Of a stretch of 64,000 nt of DNA, positions 10,167 through 21,381 are shown piece by piece. The notes below the pieces were generated by a model. That model was not told where the DNA came from. It ran no database searches and saw only the letters and a program-made list of their open reading frames with translations. Where the stretch lies: assembly GCA_021396245.1 (NCBI GenBank), contig WNYE01000057.1:124001-188000 (forward strand). Reading direction: 5' to 3'. Origin of the DNA: Sporothrix humicola (taxonomy: Eukaryota; Ascomycota; Sordariomycetes; Ophiostomatales; Ophiostomataceae). How positions within the stretch are numbered: position 1 is the stretch's first letter; each line of letters begins with the position of its first letter. Position numbers and translations under genes: made by a program.

Positions 10167-12011
10167 ATGATACCCTCAGTCCAGGTTGAGGCTCCCAGCC
10201 AGGAGCCGCAGCTGGTCGTCCTTGCTTCCACACGCGCCGTCCTCACCCAGCCAGACAACTCTCTCATTCTCTCGCCCGCCACCATCTCCATCTCTCCTCA
10301 GACTGGCACTATTGTGTCCATCGCACGCGAAGTCCTGCCCGCCTCTGCCTTCCCTTCCAACACCCAGTATGTCGACTACTCGCCAAACGTGCTGATGCCA
10401 GGCCTTGTCGACGCCCATGTGCACCTCAACGAGCCCGGCCGCACCGAGTGGGAGGGTTTCTATACCGGCACGCGTGCTGCCGCATCTGGCGGTGTCACTA
10501 CTGTCGTCGACATGCCGCTCAACGCCATCCCGCCCACCACGACACTCAACGGCTTCAAGGAGAAGCTGGCCGCCAGCCAGGGCCAGCTGTGGGTCGATGT
10601 TGGCTTCTATGGTGGTGTCATCCCCGGCAACGCCGACGAACTTCTACCCCTGGTCGAGGCCGGTGTCCGTGGCTTCAAGGGTTTCCTGATCCACTCCGGT
10701 GTCGATGAGTTCCCGGCCGTGTCCGCTAAGGATATTTCGCTGGCCATGGAGACTCTGAAAGACGCCGACACGACGCTCATGTTCCACGCCGAGATGCTGC
10801 CGCCTATTGCCGACTCCGTCGGTGACGCCGTCCAGACTTCGGAACCGCCACTTGCGCCAAAAGGCGCCCTCGAGGCCTACAACACTTTCTTGGAAAGTCG
10901 GCCGCCCGTGTTCGAGACATGCGCCATTGAGGAAATTGTGTGCCTCGCCCCCGCGGCCCCCAAGCTGCACCTCCACATTGTCCACCTGTCCGCCACCGAG
11001 TGTATCCCCATTCTGCGCGCTGCCCGCGACAATGGCATCAACATCACTGCCGAGACCTGCTTCCACTACCTGGGCCTCGCCTCGGACGGCATCGAGGACG
11101 GTGACACCCGCCATAAGTGCTGCCCGCCCATCCGCAGCCAAATCAATCAGGATGGTCTGTGGGAGGAGCTGGGCCGCCCGGACAGCGTCATCAAGACCGT
11201 TGTGTCTGACCACTCCCCCTGCACGCCCGACCTGAAGCTGCTGCCCGGTCACCTGGCGGCTCCTGCTCCTCGCGCTGTTGCCGCTCTGCAGGTCGAAAAT
11301 GCCGCGCCCAGCATGCGCCACTCCGACTCGGGTGTTGACATGACCCTTCCCGACGCCGACGCAAAGATCGAGAAGGCATCGACCCCGACCGACGAGGCTA
11401 TCTCGGTCACTCCTCCGCCTTCTACCCCGGCTACTGCTGCCGTTTCTGCCGCCGAGGAGGAGCTTGCCAAGATGGCCGCCACCGACAAGCGCGGCGACTT
11501 CTTTGCTGCCTGGGGCGGTATCTCGTCTGTCGGTCTGGGCCTACCCATTATGTACTCGGCCGCCCAGGCCCGCCGTGCCGCTGCTGAGGCCGGTGCCGAT
11601 ACCCTCGACGACCACACCCACCACCAGTGCGCCGATGTCGACTGCGACGACGTGGCACCCGCCAAGACCTCGCTGCCCACGATTGTCGATATTGTCCGCC
11701 TCTGCTCGCAGGCCACCGCCGAGCAGGTTGGTCTGTCGCACCGCAAGGGCGGTCTGCGTGTGGGTCTCGATGCCGATGTCTGCGTCTTTGACGATGCCAT
11801 GCAGTGGACGTTCACCCAGGGCGACATGCGCTGGAAGAACCGCTGCTCGCCGTGGGAGGGCCACACCTTTGAGGGCCGCGTGCGCGCCACGTGGCTGCGT
11901 GGCCAGGCCATCTTCGCTCTCGGCGGCGACAATGACGGCTTTGTCGGCGGCCGCCCCGTGGGTGCGCCTCTGATTGAGAAGCGCGTTGCCGCACAGGAGG
12001 TGAAGGCATAA
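10167..12011 (+). CDS. DAL1: Allantoinase with a long lineage-type insert
   Basis: Hydrolyses allantoin to allantoate in purine catabolism (amidohydrolase superfamily, binuclear metal centre). 614 aa, one exon; the start ATG sits in a CCACCATG context. Metal ligands are visible: HVH in LVDAHVHLNEPGR (about residues 84-86), the Lys that is carboxylated in the family in GFKGFLIHSGVDEFP (about 171), the His in LHIVHLSA, and the Asp in VSDHSPCTPD (about 348). After that Asp, family members normally run within about ten residues into GDFxxAWGGISSLxxGLP. Here a Ser/Thr/Ala/Pro-rich segment of about 75 residues (about 358-436) intervenes before GDFFAAWGGISSVGLGLP, and a second shorter His/Asp/Cys-containing insert (about 475-500) follows. 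Inserts lie in loop positions, so activity is likely kept. Confidence 0.95.
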   Translation: MIPSVQVEAPSQEPQLVVLASTRAVLTQPDNSLILSPATISISPQTGTIVSIAREVLPASAFPSNTQYVDYSPNVLMPGLVDAHVHLNEPGRTEWEGFYTGTRAAASGGVTTVVDMPLNAIPPTTTLNGFKEKLAASQGQLWVDVGFYGGVIPGNADELLPLVEAGVRGFKGFLIHSGVDEFPAVSAKDISLAMETLKDADTTLMFHAEMLPPIADSVGDAVQTSEPPLAPKGALEAYNTFLESRPPVFETCAIEEIVCLAPAAPKLHLHIVHLSATECIPILRAARDNGINITAETCFHYLGLASDGIEDGDTRHKCCPPIRSQINQDGLWEELGRPDSVIKTVVSDHSPCTPDLKLLPGHLAAPAPRAVAALQVENAAPSMRHSDSGVDMTLPDADAKIEKASTPTDEAISVTPPPSTPATAAVSAAEEELAKMAATDKRGDFFAAWGGISSVGLGLPIMYSAAQARRAAAEAGADTLDDHTHHQCADVDCDDVAPAKTSLPTIVDIVRLCSQATAEQVGLSHRKGGLRVGLDADVCVFDDAMQWTFTQGDMRWKNRCSPWEGHTFEGRVRATWLRGQAIFALGGDNDGFVGGRPVGAPLIEKRVAAQEVKA

Positions 12012-12968
12012 ACGAAACAAATGAAAAATATAATAAAAAATAGGAAAACAGAACAAAGAGGAGGAATTGGAACACGATGATATCCAAAACATCTTTGCCA
12101 TATTTATTCTTTTTTTTTTTTCGCCATTTTATCTCGCCATCTTTCAAGCGATGATTTTGTTTAGCATTTTTGCATATTGCGTTTTGCGTTCTGCATCTAG
12201 CAATTTATTTTCCTCAAGATAGTCACGCCGTATGATATCAATTTAATTTCGAAATCAAGAACCAGCTAACATAAAAATAAATTAATTTCAAATTCAATGA
12301 AAATTGAATCAAGACAAAAACTTACAACACCAGATGTGGGATATAAAATCAACATTGGTACCAAATGGCCTCCTTTGCTAAACACAAGCATAAAAACATT
12401 AAAACATGCGACGAGATAAAACCGTACTGAGCATATCACCGGTAAATAGGTGAGCAAGACAAGAAAAAGAAATGGCCCAACAAAAACACCAGAAGGATCA
12501 AACTAGTATCCAAGATATAACCATAGCCAAAGAAAATCCAAAAAGCCTGCCGTCCTTCCCCTACCATCCATGCCCATCCAAGTAGTCCAATGTAAGTAAA
12601 GAAAAAGTCCTGGCCCAATTGTTTTGCCGCCCGGGTTCCTGCAACTTTGTTCCAGCCTTGTCGAGAAGTTGAGGTGTTGAAGAGAAATATATCAAATAAG
12701 CAAAAAGAAAGAAAAAAAAAAGACAGAGTAACAGAACATTGCAACTTGAGATCAAGAAGAACGAGAAGTGAAATAAATAAAAAGAGTAAATAAAACAAAT
12801 AAAGGGTGACATTTTCGGGGTATAGCGGCCAAAAAGTTGGCTGGGGGTGGGATGTCAAGAAGAAATGAAAAAAGGGGGGCGAACGAATTGAACGCGACGA
12901 CAATAAACAGAAACCAAAACACGAAGAAAAAAAATCATCTGAATGCCTAGGCGAGAACTTTGAGACGC
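12012..12968. other. Convergent AT-rich 3' intergenic region
   Basis: Tail-to-tail spacer between allantoinase and the Zn2Cys6 factor. It is strongly AT-rich, with the plus strand A-rich from about 12650 to 12930 (therefore T-rich in the factor's 3' UTR). No coding potential was seen. Confidence 0.6.
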
Positions 12969-15507
12969 TCAGAAAAGGTGCCGGATGTTGAGGCTGTTTG
13001 CAACAGCTTGCCAGTCCCACGAGCTCAGGAAGTCGCCCATCTCAATCAGACGCCAGACCTCGTTCAGAAGCTCCTGGGCTTTAAATGTGTTGCGCATTCC
13101 GGTGTATCCGTGGATGACACGAATTGCATTGCGAACACGATCCTGCTCCTCAGGTGAGTGGCAGGACGTGCCGATGATGACGCACGGAACCAAGAGAAGA
13201 GCCTGAACTGGGTCACTCGGCAGGAAGCTTTCCAGGATCTTGAGTGAGTTGTCGACCACATTTATGATACCAGGTTCGAGGTTCGATGGGCGACGGATGG
13301 GGGGTGGCGATGACCGTATGTCGCTCGAGCTTGTCTGTTTCTGGCCAAACAATCCAGACGTTGCATTCAGGAACGGCCGGCTTTCGCCTGAAATGCTTGG
13401 GTTGGCAATCGAATGACGACGAGGATTGTTGAAATGGTTCTCCTGGGGAACCATGGCTTCGAGTCTCGGCGAGGGCGACGATGCACAGCTAGCAGCTGCA
13501 GACTGAGGAGGCGTCTCGGTAATCGGTGCGCCTGTCCGCGAGTTGAATGATCTCGACATTGACGCAGCCGAATACACTGATGTTGGCGGACAGATTGTCG
13601 TCTTGAGATACAGCCATGCCATTTGCTTGTATAGCAAAGTGACGTTATGACGACTGTCGCCTTGAGGCCACTCGGGTGCCCATTGATTTATCTGATCCTC
13701 GATATCAGAGGCGCTGTACAGACTCTCATAATCTACTCGCGGGTCGGCGTTGCATTCAATTCGGGCCCGGATGCGGTTGCGAATAGTCGTGATCTGTGAA
13801 AGGAAGGTGAAGAGGCCATCTGCAACGCCGATTAACCGGGGCTGCTGAATCGGCGCCGTCGGTTTCCAATCGTCTGAAACAAGGCGCTTGGCTGGCGGGC
13901 TCGGGTAGTACACTAAATCGTCTGCGAATATGTGATAGTAAAAGATCTCGGCGATGAAGGCATGGAATGCGTCGTCCTTGGGCGGGTTGTTCTGGATCAG
14001 GTAGAGGAAGGCCTCATAATGGAGACGCTGTGTCCCACTGTTGTCCCCTTCGGCAAGGGGCTCGAGAATGAGACAGAGCATTTGTCCGTAGCGGGCGGCC
14101 AAGACGTTGCCCATATCGGCAGCATTCATCTCGTCCTTATCCATTCCCTCACGCAGTGCCTTGACAGCCTCATTGTTGTGGAAATCGCCCCGGCGTTGCA
14201 GTGAGTCGACAGTAACCTTGATATTTCGGCGGAGAATTTTAGCCCCATATGGCGTATCATAGTCCAGATGTCGGCTGGCGAGCGAAAGGAGCGAGTGCAT
14301 CATGCCCTCGTGATTCGATGCGACAGGCACGAGCATGTCTCGGAATGCATTAGTACGTTCGCCCTCGACGGTAAAGACAGCACTGAGATGGTCATTGTAG
14401 TGTCTCCAGAAAACACGATCCTCGTTTGTTTCAAGGCCGGTGAAAATAGGCTGCATGGTGATCACCGGAAAGCTCTGATTCTTCAAAAGTTCTGCCGTTA
14501 TTGTGAGCATGTGCCAAATGGAGACAATTGAAAATAGCAAAGGGAAGAGAACATACCTTCTTCAGCCTTTTCTTTGCCACTCTTCCAGATCTGTTTCTCT
14601 GGGTAGCCTTCACAGACAACGGCGTTCTTCTCGCAGTTCATGCCTATGGGGTAACATGTTAATGTCCATAGACTATATCTGAGTTGCCAGTTGCACAGTG
14701 AAGACAATGGGCAGACTTACATCTTGGCTTCGCCTCGTCACACTTCTTCTTGCGCTTTCTGCAAGTCACACATCCGGTCTTTGACCGGCCTTTTGCAATT
14801 TTTCCAGGGGCGGTGGGCGCCGTTGGCACAATGCTGAGCTTCCGAGGACGTCCTCTAGGACGCTTGACCTTTGCGCCGGTTGTGGTAGTAGTGGTTTCAA
14901 TCGGGCCAGGGTTCGCAGGTGCTTCTTCGAGGTCATCAAGACAGAAGTTGTCCTCTTCCATTGGCTCGATTTTGGGAATGATAAGGTCATCGCCCATTTC
15001 AACTTCCCATTGCATCTCGTCGGCGGAGTTGAGATGACCGTGCATTGCATCATCGTAGTGAGAATGCCCATTAGCGAGGCTGTCGTGGGCATCGCCACCG
15101 GTATGAGAATGGCCGTGGCCATCGGCACACACATCTCTTGGCTCAGAGTTGGAAGAAGGCGAAGTCGAGTCTTCGAGGGTTGGTGAGGACAGCGATGTGG
15201 AGTTGTCCAAGGCCGGTGCCGACGACAGACTGGTCGACGCGGTCAAGGGGTAAGGGTCGACATCTGTAACGGCGCCGGGGATATCGACACCAATACTGAT
15301 GGGTGAAAGCTGGCCTGCAGTCATATGCGAGGCAGCTGAGATCTCAGAAAAGCCGCTGGAGGTGGAATCCGTTCTGATCCACGAGGCGGACCGCAGGGGC
15401 ACATCTGAGGCGTGGTTGTCATCACGGCTGTCATCTGATTCCATGACATGAGCGTCCGACCAGGTTGAGTCGGCGTCGCCCGACGTAACCGGCAAAGGTT
15501 GATACAT
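12969..15507 (-). CDS. AT-hook plus Zn(II)2Cys6 transcription factor (three exons)
   Basis: Exons are complement(12969..14491, 14557..14643, 14721..15507), giving 798 aa. The first intron (14644-14720, GTAAGT...TAG) splits the codon of the fourth cluster cysteine. Splicing yields the canonical C-X2-C-X6-C-X6-C-X2-C-X6-C zinc cluster at residues 246-273 with the basic run RKRKKK. Residues about 216-224 are an AT-hook (PRGRPRK). An acidic, Ser-rich N-terminus holds a His-rich patch (about 127-160: HGHSH, GHSHYDD, HGHL). The third exon has features of the Fungal_trans_2 regulatory domain (NAFRDMLVPVASNHEGMMHSLLSLASRHL). It is a nuclear regulator of unknown targets. It lies tail to tail with allantoinase but has about 15 kb of non-coding DNA upstream. 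Confidence 0.9.
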
Positions 15508-17640
15508 AGCTCGTCACTAACGACTGCATGCCAGAAGGGACGAGGTAAAGAGATGTTCGGGGGAAGAAGCAACAGACGGTTCTTTTAAAGAGTTCAAATA
15601 GGAAGCCAGTGTGAAGGGAGGGAAAAAGGAGGAGGCGAACGGAGAGACGTAGGCAGAGGCCCCGGGCCTGGTCTGGAGGCGTCAAAGGACAGAGTCAAGG
15701 AAAGGGGCGGGTAGAGGATAGAAGTATGCCTGTCTTAGAACGGCGTTTGCGGCTTGGTGTGTCGATCAGATATCTTCACCTCTCAGCCAAACCAAATATA
15801 GGCAGGCTAATGATTGTGCATGGAATGTGGAGAAAGTTGAGAGAAGTGGGATATGACAAAAGCAAGAGAGTTTAAATGGCGATGAGGGGCGCGGTTTGGC
15901 TTGTTTCTATGTAGCCGGGTGATGAAAGGACAGGGAAAGTGGGAAGGAAGAGGGTGGGGAGGAGAGAAACAAGTAGGAAAAGGGAAAAGAGGCGCGGGGG
16001 AAATCGATAGGAAAGGATACACAAACTCGTGGGCTGGCCGAGGTGGCCGAGTTAGGGCACCAGTGGATGAATGAGAGTTGGAAGAAGGAGAGGGCGAGGA
16101 CGACTGAATAAGAAGAAGTCTGTGAGACAGGGGGAAGAGGGGATGGCGGCTGACGTTGGGAAGTCGGTGCGACGATCGGAGAAGGTGATTCTGTCAGAGA
16201 GGAAAGAATAACAAAACTTGACCGACGCGAGAACACACACAGCGTCGTAGGATGCACGCGAGAGATGTGTGTGGTGTCGAAAGCCAAAGGGTGGTGGTGG
16301 TGGTGGGAGAAGAAGAATAGAGTAGTTCCCCAGCCTTGTTTTGGGGGCGAGGAATTTCGAGATCTAGTATTGGCGAATGCAGCGGGTGTAAAGCGGGCTA
16401 TTGATGCAGGGGAACTGTTTTCTTGCTAGGCGGAGAAGCAATTGGCTCTCTTGTTGATATGTTTGTATCTTCTTGTTGAAATTGCTGGATTCTGAAGCAG
16501 AGAAGGGCCGGTTGAGACTCGTGAAAAGTGGCGGCGAGCAACTGGGTGAGAAATAGCCCCAAGTAATGAGAAGAAAAGCTCGGGGCTCTTCAGTTGGAAG
16601 ACGAAGGAACCAAACGGGGTGCCGGGGCACTCCTATGTACGAATAATGGAAAGGACGCGCGGGGAGTTATATCTGAGGGTAACGAGCTGAGATGGGATGT
16701 CGACCTTGGACGAGAAGAGGGGTGAGAGACGACAGGCGAGCAATGGAACGAGGAAATGGAACGAGGAGACTCGACGAGGGTGGGAAGAAAAAGAAAGAAA
16801 ACAGCGCGGTCTGGAAGACCGGGAGGAGAAAAGTATCGTGAGAGCTGGATGGTGGTCGGAAGAGGCCCTGGCTAGACGGGGCAGACGTGCATCAGTTTGG
16901 TGAGGGTCAGAGAGTGCGGCGTTTCTCGGTTGCAACCACTCTCTCCGTCGGCTGTGTAAGCTCAGAGAGGCCTAGGGTGGAAGTGGAGGCATATGTCGTC
17001 CAAGAGAACGAGACAAGAGACGAGGGCACGATGAGAGAGCCACAGGAGGAGAGAAACCAAAGAGACAGGGAGGGAAAAGGAGGGTGTGAAGGCAAGACTA
17101 GAGTGGAGCCAAGAGGTTGAGGTGGTGTGGGGGAGGACGATTTGGGGAGAACGCGACAGAGACGAGGAGACGAGGAGACGAAAAGAACAAAAAGAAAAGA
17201 AAAAAAGAAACGAGGACGGCCGCGAACAGAGACGGGTTGTGCGGTGGTGTGGGTGTGATGCAAATGCACGAGGCAATAATGAACTGAAGCGAGGACTGGA
17301 AGGGTTGGGGAGGCCTGGGTGAGATTATGAGGATGAGAAGACGAGAAGACGAGAAGACGAAAGGTCTGGGAGAATGGGTGTGGTTTTGTCGTGGTGACTT
17401 GAGTGGGGGTTCACTGGGCAGGAGGAAAGGAGGGAAGGAGCGAGTGGCAGGAGGGCCGGAGAGGAGAAATATACGGAGTAACTGGACACGGCAGGGACGA
17501 ACGAGGAGTTTCGAAGACAAGCACAGGAACAGAGGAGCGCAGAGGCAGGAAGGTGCGAGTCGGTCCAGTTGTCGCCGGTAACAATGAGTGGGATGCGAAG
17601 GAGCAGCTCGAGGAAGGAGCATTGGAACGACAGCCAACGA
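15508..17640. other. Purine-rich (plus) / pyrimidine-rich (minus) leader region of the Zn2Cys6 gene
   Basis: About 2.1 kb with extreme strand asymmetry: long GA runs on the plus strand (for example 16690-17210 and 17320-17560), so CT-rich in the direction of the transcription factor gene. Includes three GAGAAGAC copies near 17333-17356. This composition is typical of promoters and long 5' leaders of fungal genes. Open frames on both strands follow the composition and have no domain. Confidence 0.5.
17472..17480 (+). repeat. TACGGAGTA motif copy 1
   Basis: Exact TACGGAGTA in non-coding DNA; one of six same-orientation copies in the window. Confidence 0.8.
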
Positions 17641-18292
17641 GGAAGGCTCCAGGTCGACGGACGACTAATACATCGTGCAAATACGCCGTAATACGTGTAA
17701 TGCACAGGACATTCAGGCACAATGGCACCCTCTCTGTGTGCATTTTGGAAGGCTCGACCGGATACAACAGAATAAAACCAACGCGCGCAACAACGAGAAA
17801 CCGGGCAGAAAAGGCAGAAAGAAAGGCAAGACCAGAGGAGACGTGGGCAAAAGAGCGAAAGGAGGCAAGAGCGACCAGGGTCGGGCTTGGCTGCATGGCC
17901 CAAGTCGTATCTCGCAGGTTCTGCTCGCAAGCTAGCGGCAGGTGCATTGGGGGTGGAGGAGGGGGAGGATTGCCCTTTTTTGTCTGTGAGCTGACGCGCA
18001 GCTCATTCAAAAAGATACATGCCCCCGGGTCATTATTATGGAGCAAGCCGTGCGAAGCTGTGAGAATAGAACACCAGAAGCCTCGACAGAACTCAGAAGT
18101 GGCATGTCCCGACAATGGCCTGGCCTGGGCTTGCGGGTTGCGGCTTTGCGGCCCATGCAGTGTCGGACTGAGCTCCGTATTCGTACGTCAAGTGCTGCCG
18201 ACAAAATGCCTCGCGCCTGCCCGTTCTGACAGTTCCAGGCTGTTGGTTGTTATTTCAGCATCGTGTGCGTAAAGCTTTGGCTCCTTCTCTTT

Positions 18293-18301
18293 TACGGAGT
18301 A
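18293..18301 (+). repeat. TACGGAGTA motif copy 2
   Basis: Exact copy in the gene desert. A related imperfect site (TACTCCGTG followed by CTCCGTAG) lies near 18646-18662. Confidence 0.8.
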
Positions 18302-20048
18302 CTACTCTCTTTTCCCTTGTGCCTTCTGTCCCCTTCTCGCCGAGAGTGGCGGTTGCTGTCTGGTGATTCGAATCGCTCTGATAGGCAAGCGCAACCTCTT
18401 CACACTCTTTTTCAACTAGCTCCTGTCAAACTCAGAAGTGACACAGTCGTCCCTTCCCACTATGGCCCGATCCATTGACGGTCCAACAGTCAAAGAAGGT
18501 CGTGGGTCGAGGGCCGTTCCTTCCTTGCCTAGCTCTAAATACGAGCGTTATTGCTGACGGTGCGCTACTGCCCAGCGCTTGCCTGGCACCCAAGCTATGA
18601 TTGTCCGATGATTTTCGTGCACGTACACACATGCGATGCTCATCATACTCCGTGCTCCGTAGCTCCTTCCGTATTAATGAATAGTCGCCGGCGACTTTCC
18701 TTTTCCTTCCACTTGAGAACCTGGAGCACTGTTTGTTGTTTTGCTTTGTTTTGCCTCCCCCCTCTCGTTCCCACTTCTCCGTTTCTTCTCCGTTTCTCTC
18801 CACAAACATTTCCAGTGTCACCGACTGAGTTGGATCTCGGTACCCCTTACGACATACTCGCCTCAGCCTCGCCTCGCAGTTCTCATAAGCACACAGCATT
18901 TCTGCCGACGGTCTCCTTACTTCTGATTTTTAGACCCAAAGCCATGAACAATCGATCTTTCAACCGTGCCTCCACTTGTCTCCTTACTTCGACAAATGCA
19001 TCTGAACCGTTCTCATTCTCGTGTCTCTTTGGATATTTCCACTTGCCAGTTCCGGTCCGCCCACACGCCGCCGCTCTAACTGATCATCCAGCCGCTGTTC
19101 ATCAGCCCGCCCGACGCCTCTTCAAGCCTTGCCTAGCCGGGTTTAGGCCCTGTGCAAGACAACCAACCGCCAACAATCGACAGAAAAGGTGTGGTGGCAG
19201 GGACAGCAGGGGCACAAAGGTGATACGTGCACCGGCCTTGGGGTGACGGGAAGCACGCTGCAGAGAGGGATTGCTTTCAGGGTCACCAACAAGGTGCAGG
19301 GTTAGTGAGGGGCCATTTCGCCATGAGGGCCCGCCTCGAGTACAACCAGGGCCAAATCTGCTGCAGAACAAGGTGCAATCCACCAGCCCCATTAATTCAC
19401 GGACAAATTTCCACTGGACCCCAGTGGATTCTTCCAGGAGCAAATGGCAGTTTGGCTGATGATATCGCTCCTGTGATGCACACCAGAGTCTGTAAGTTCC
19501 ACCCACAAAATACGTGTTAATTGACCAGTTCTTACGATCACCACTGGCGAGATCTGAGAATATTGTGCACTGCTTTGCCCAAACTTCCCTTTGCTTTTCT
19601 GGATATTCATCGATACGGTTTGTGACACAGAGGATGTTTTCATCGAAGACAATTTTTCGGCTATATTTCTACCTTGCTTTCTTTTGCATGGACTCCACAG
19701 GCTCATGAATAGTCGACGAACAGGAGACAGCCGAACAGCATGTTCGACGCAGTGTAACTCGAGACCGGCCACCTCCAGGCATTGCAGACCAGGCAACAAA
19801 GAAGCACCCCCTTTGGCACCTGGCTTTCCACGGCCAATCCAATGAAAGACGTACGTTCTCATCCATGAGCCGGTGAGAGCCTTTTCTTATTTTGTTAATT
19901 GCCCGACTGTGCAACCTCAAGAAGTTCAACTGCCTTACGAGGGAACGAAGAACTCCACAGCGTACCATCTTCTAGTCCAACCAGGCCAGGCCAGGCCCCT
20001 GTGAGTTAACCCACCTTCATTAACTGCGTCCAACAAACAATGAGTGTG

Positions 20049-20057
20049 TACGGAGTA
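20049..20057 (+). repeat. TACGGAGTA motif copy 3
   Basis: Exact copy in the gene desert, in the context GTGTACGGAGTATTTT. Confidence 0.8.
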
Positions 20058-21372
20058 TTTTGTTGGAGCACAAAAAGATAAGGCATTAACTGATCACTTT
20101 CTTACAGTTCCACCTCAAAAGACGAGGCCGAGGCACGGGCCTGCCTCGTCATCGTATCAGTTGCCGAAATGGCACCCTTTCTACTTCAACTCAATGCTGA
20201 CGGTGCGACATTAGAATGTTGGACGTTGTCCACGATGCTCACCCCAGACTGCGGCAGGACGCCACAGGCTCGCAGTTTTGAGTAGGATAAAGAGAGAGAG
20301 GGAAAACCCATACTTCACTTTCAGTGTGGGTTTTGGCCATCGAATGAGAGATCTGATACCTCTCTATGTAATACGTCGTACACTATCTGCTCTGAACAGC
20401 CTAAAAGCTTTGCGGCCTGCCACCAGACGCACAACGCCACTACACCACCAATCACAACAATGCGACCTTGCTGACAGGCTACCTCAATGGCGACCAAGGG
20501 AGCCGTACGAAGGAACAAGAAATACAGCATCTGCCACTGAACTCTGCATGTTCCGTGCCTTGATCATATATCATTTCTGCAAGAGACCGAAAACGACGGA
20601 GTTCTTGCATGAGACAAGAAGCCTACGAGTGCCAGCAATTGATTCTGTTTCGTGACGATGCCGTTGTTTTGCGTGAGCCACAGCGACACGCAATCAATCA
20701 GAGAGACCGGGAATTGATACCATCTTGACAAGATCATCCAGAGTTCCATCTACTGTGTATACTGCTACCTCCGTCTTCGGACTTGTCATGGCTGTATTCG
20801 GTTATGAGGACTGCCTGCAGTATCTGCAAGCCAATACTCATGGATTGGCCTAGGCCAGCCTTGTTGATGCTCCAACAGATGGCAACGGGACATCTCGCTT
20901 CTCCCCCGAATCTCAATGTCTTTCACAGCAGAGAATGGAAACAATAAGCATCATCCACGTGGTACAATTCCAATGGAAACCATTCTGCACCAAAGACATT
21001 GTTCAGGATTTTGCTCGGGGATATTCTAGAAAACGGAGCCCTATTCGACAGATCAGTCTATTTCCCCCTCTTTTCTTTTGTCAACAGTCGTCTCTTAGTG
21101 GTTCAGTCCGACCTTGTGAGATGCCTGTTGAGAGATGCAGGGTTTTGCCTACTGCTGACCTATTACGAGTATCTTTCGGGTCGACGGGCAGGGCCTTGGA
21201 TCGATTTCAAATGGTCCTTCCGAAGCGTGGGGGCGCCACCAATATTGGACTTAGTCTATTCCCCCTCACAGTGGTCGCAGTCCCAGATCCTCTCTTCTCC
21301 TTAGCTTCATGTCGCATGCATGTCAGTCGACAAGGTCAGCAAAGTCAAGGTGCCACCTTGCCTCAAGCGGAA

Positions 21373-21381
21373 TACGGAGTA
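21373..21381 (+). repeat. TACGGAGTA motif copy 4
   Basis: Exact copy immediately followed by a second partial unit (AATACGGAGTACGGAGCTCC). Confidence 0.8.

Noticed and set aside
17403..18272. 289-codon plus and overlapping 234-codon minus frames
   Set aside because: Mutually antisense frames in purine-rich DNA with no domain or codon bias.
18551..19246. 231-codon frame
   Set aside because: Cys/Ser/Pro/Phe-rich translation of CT-rich DNA; no conserved motif.
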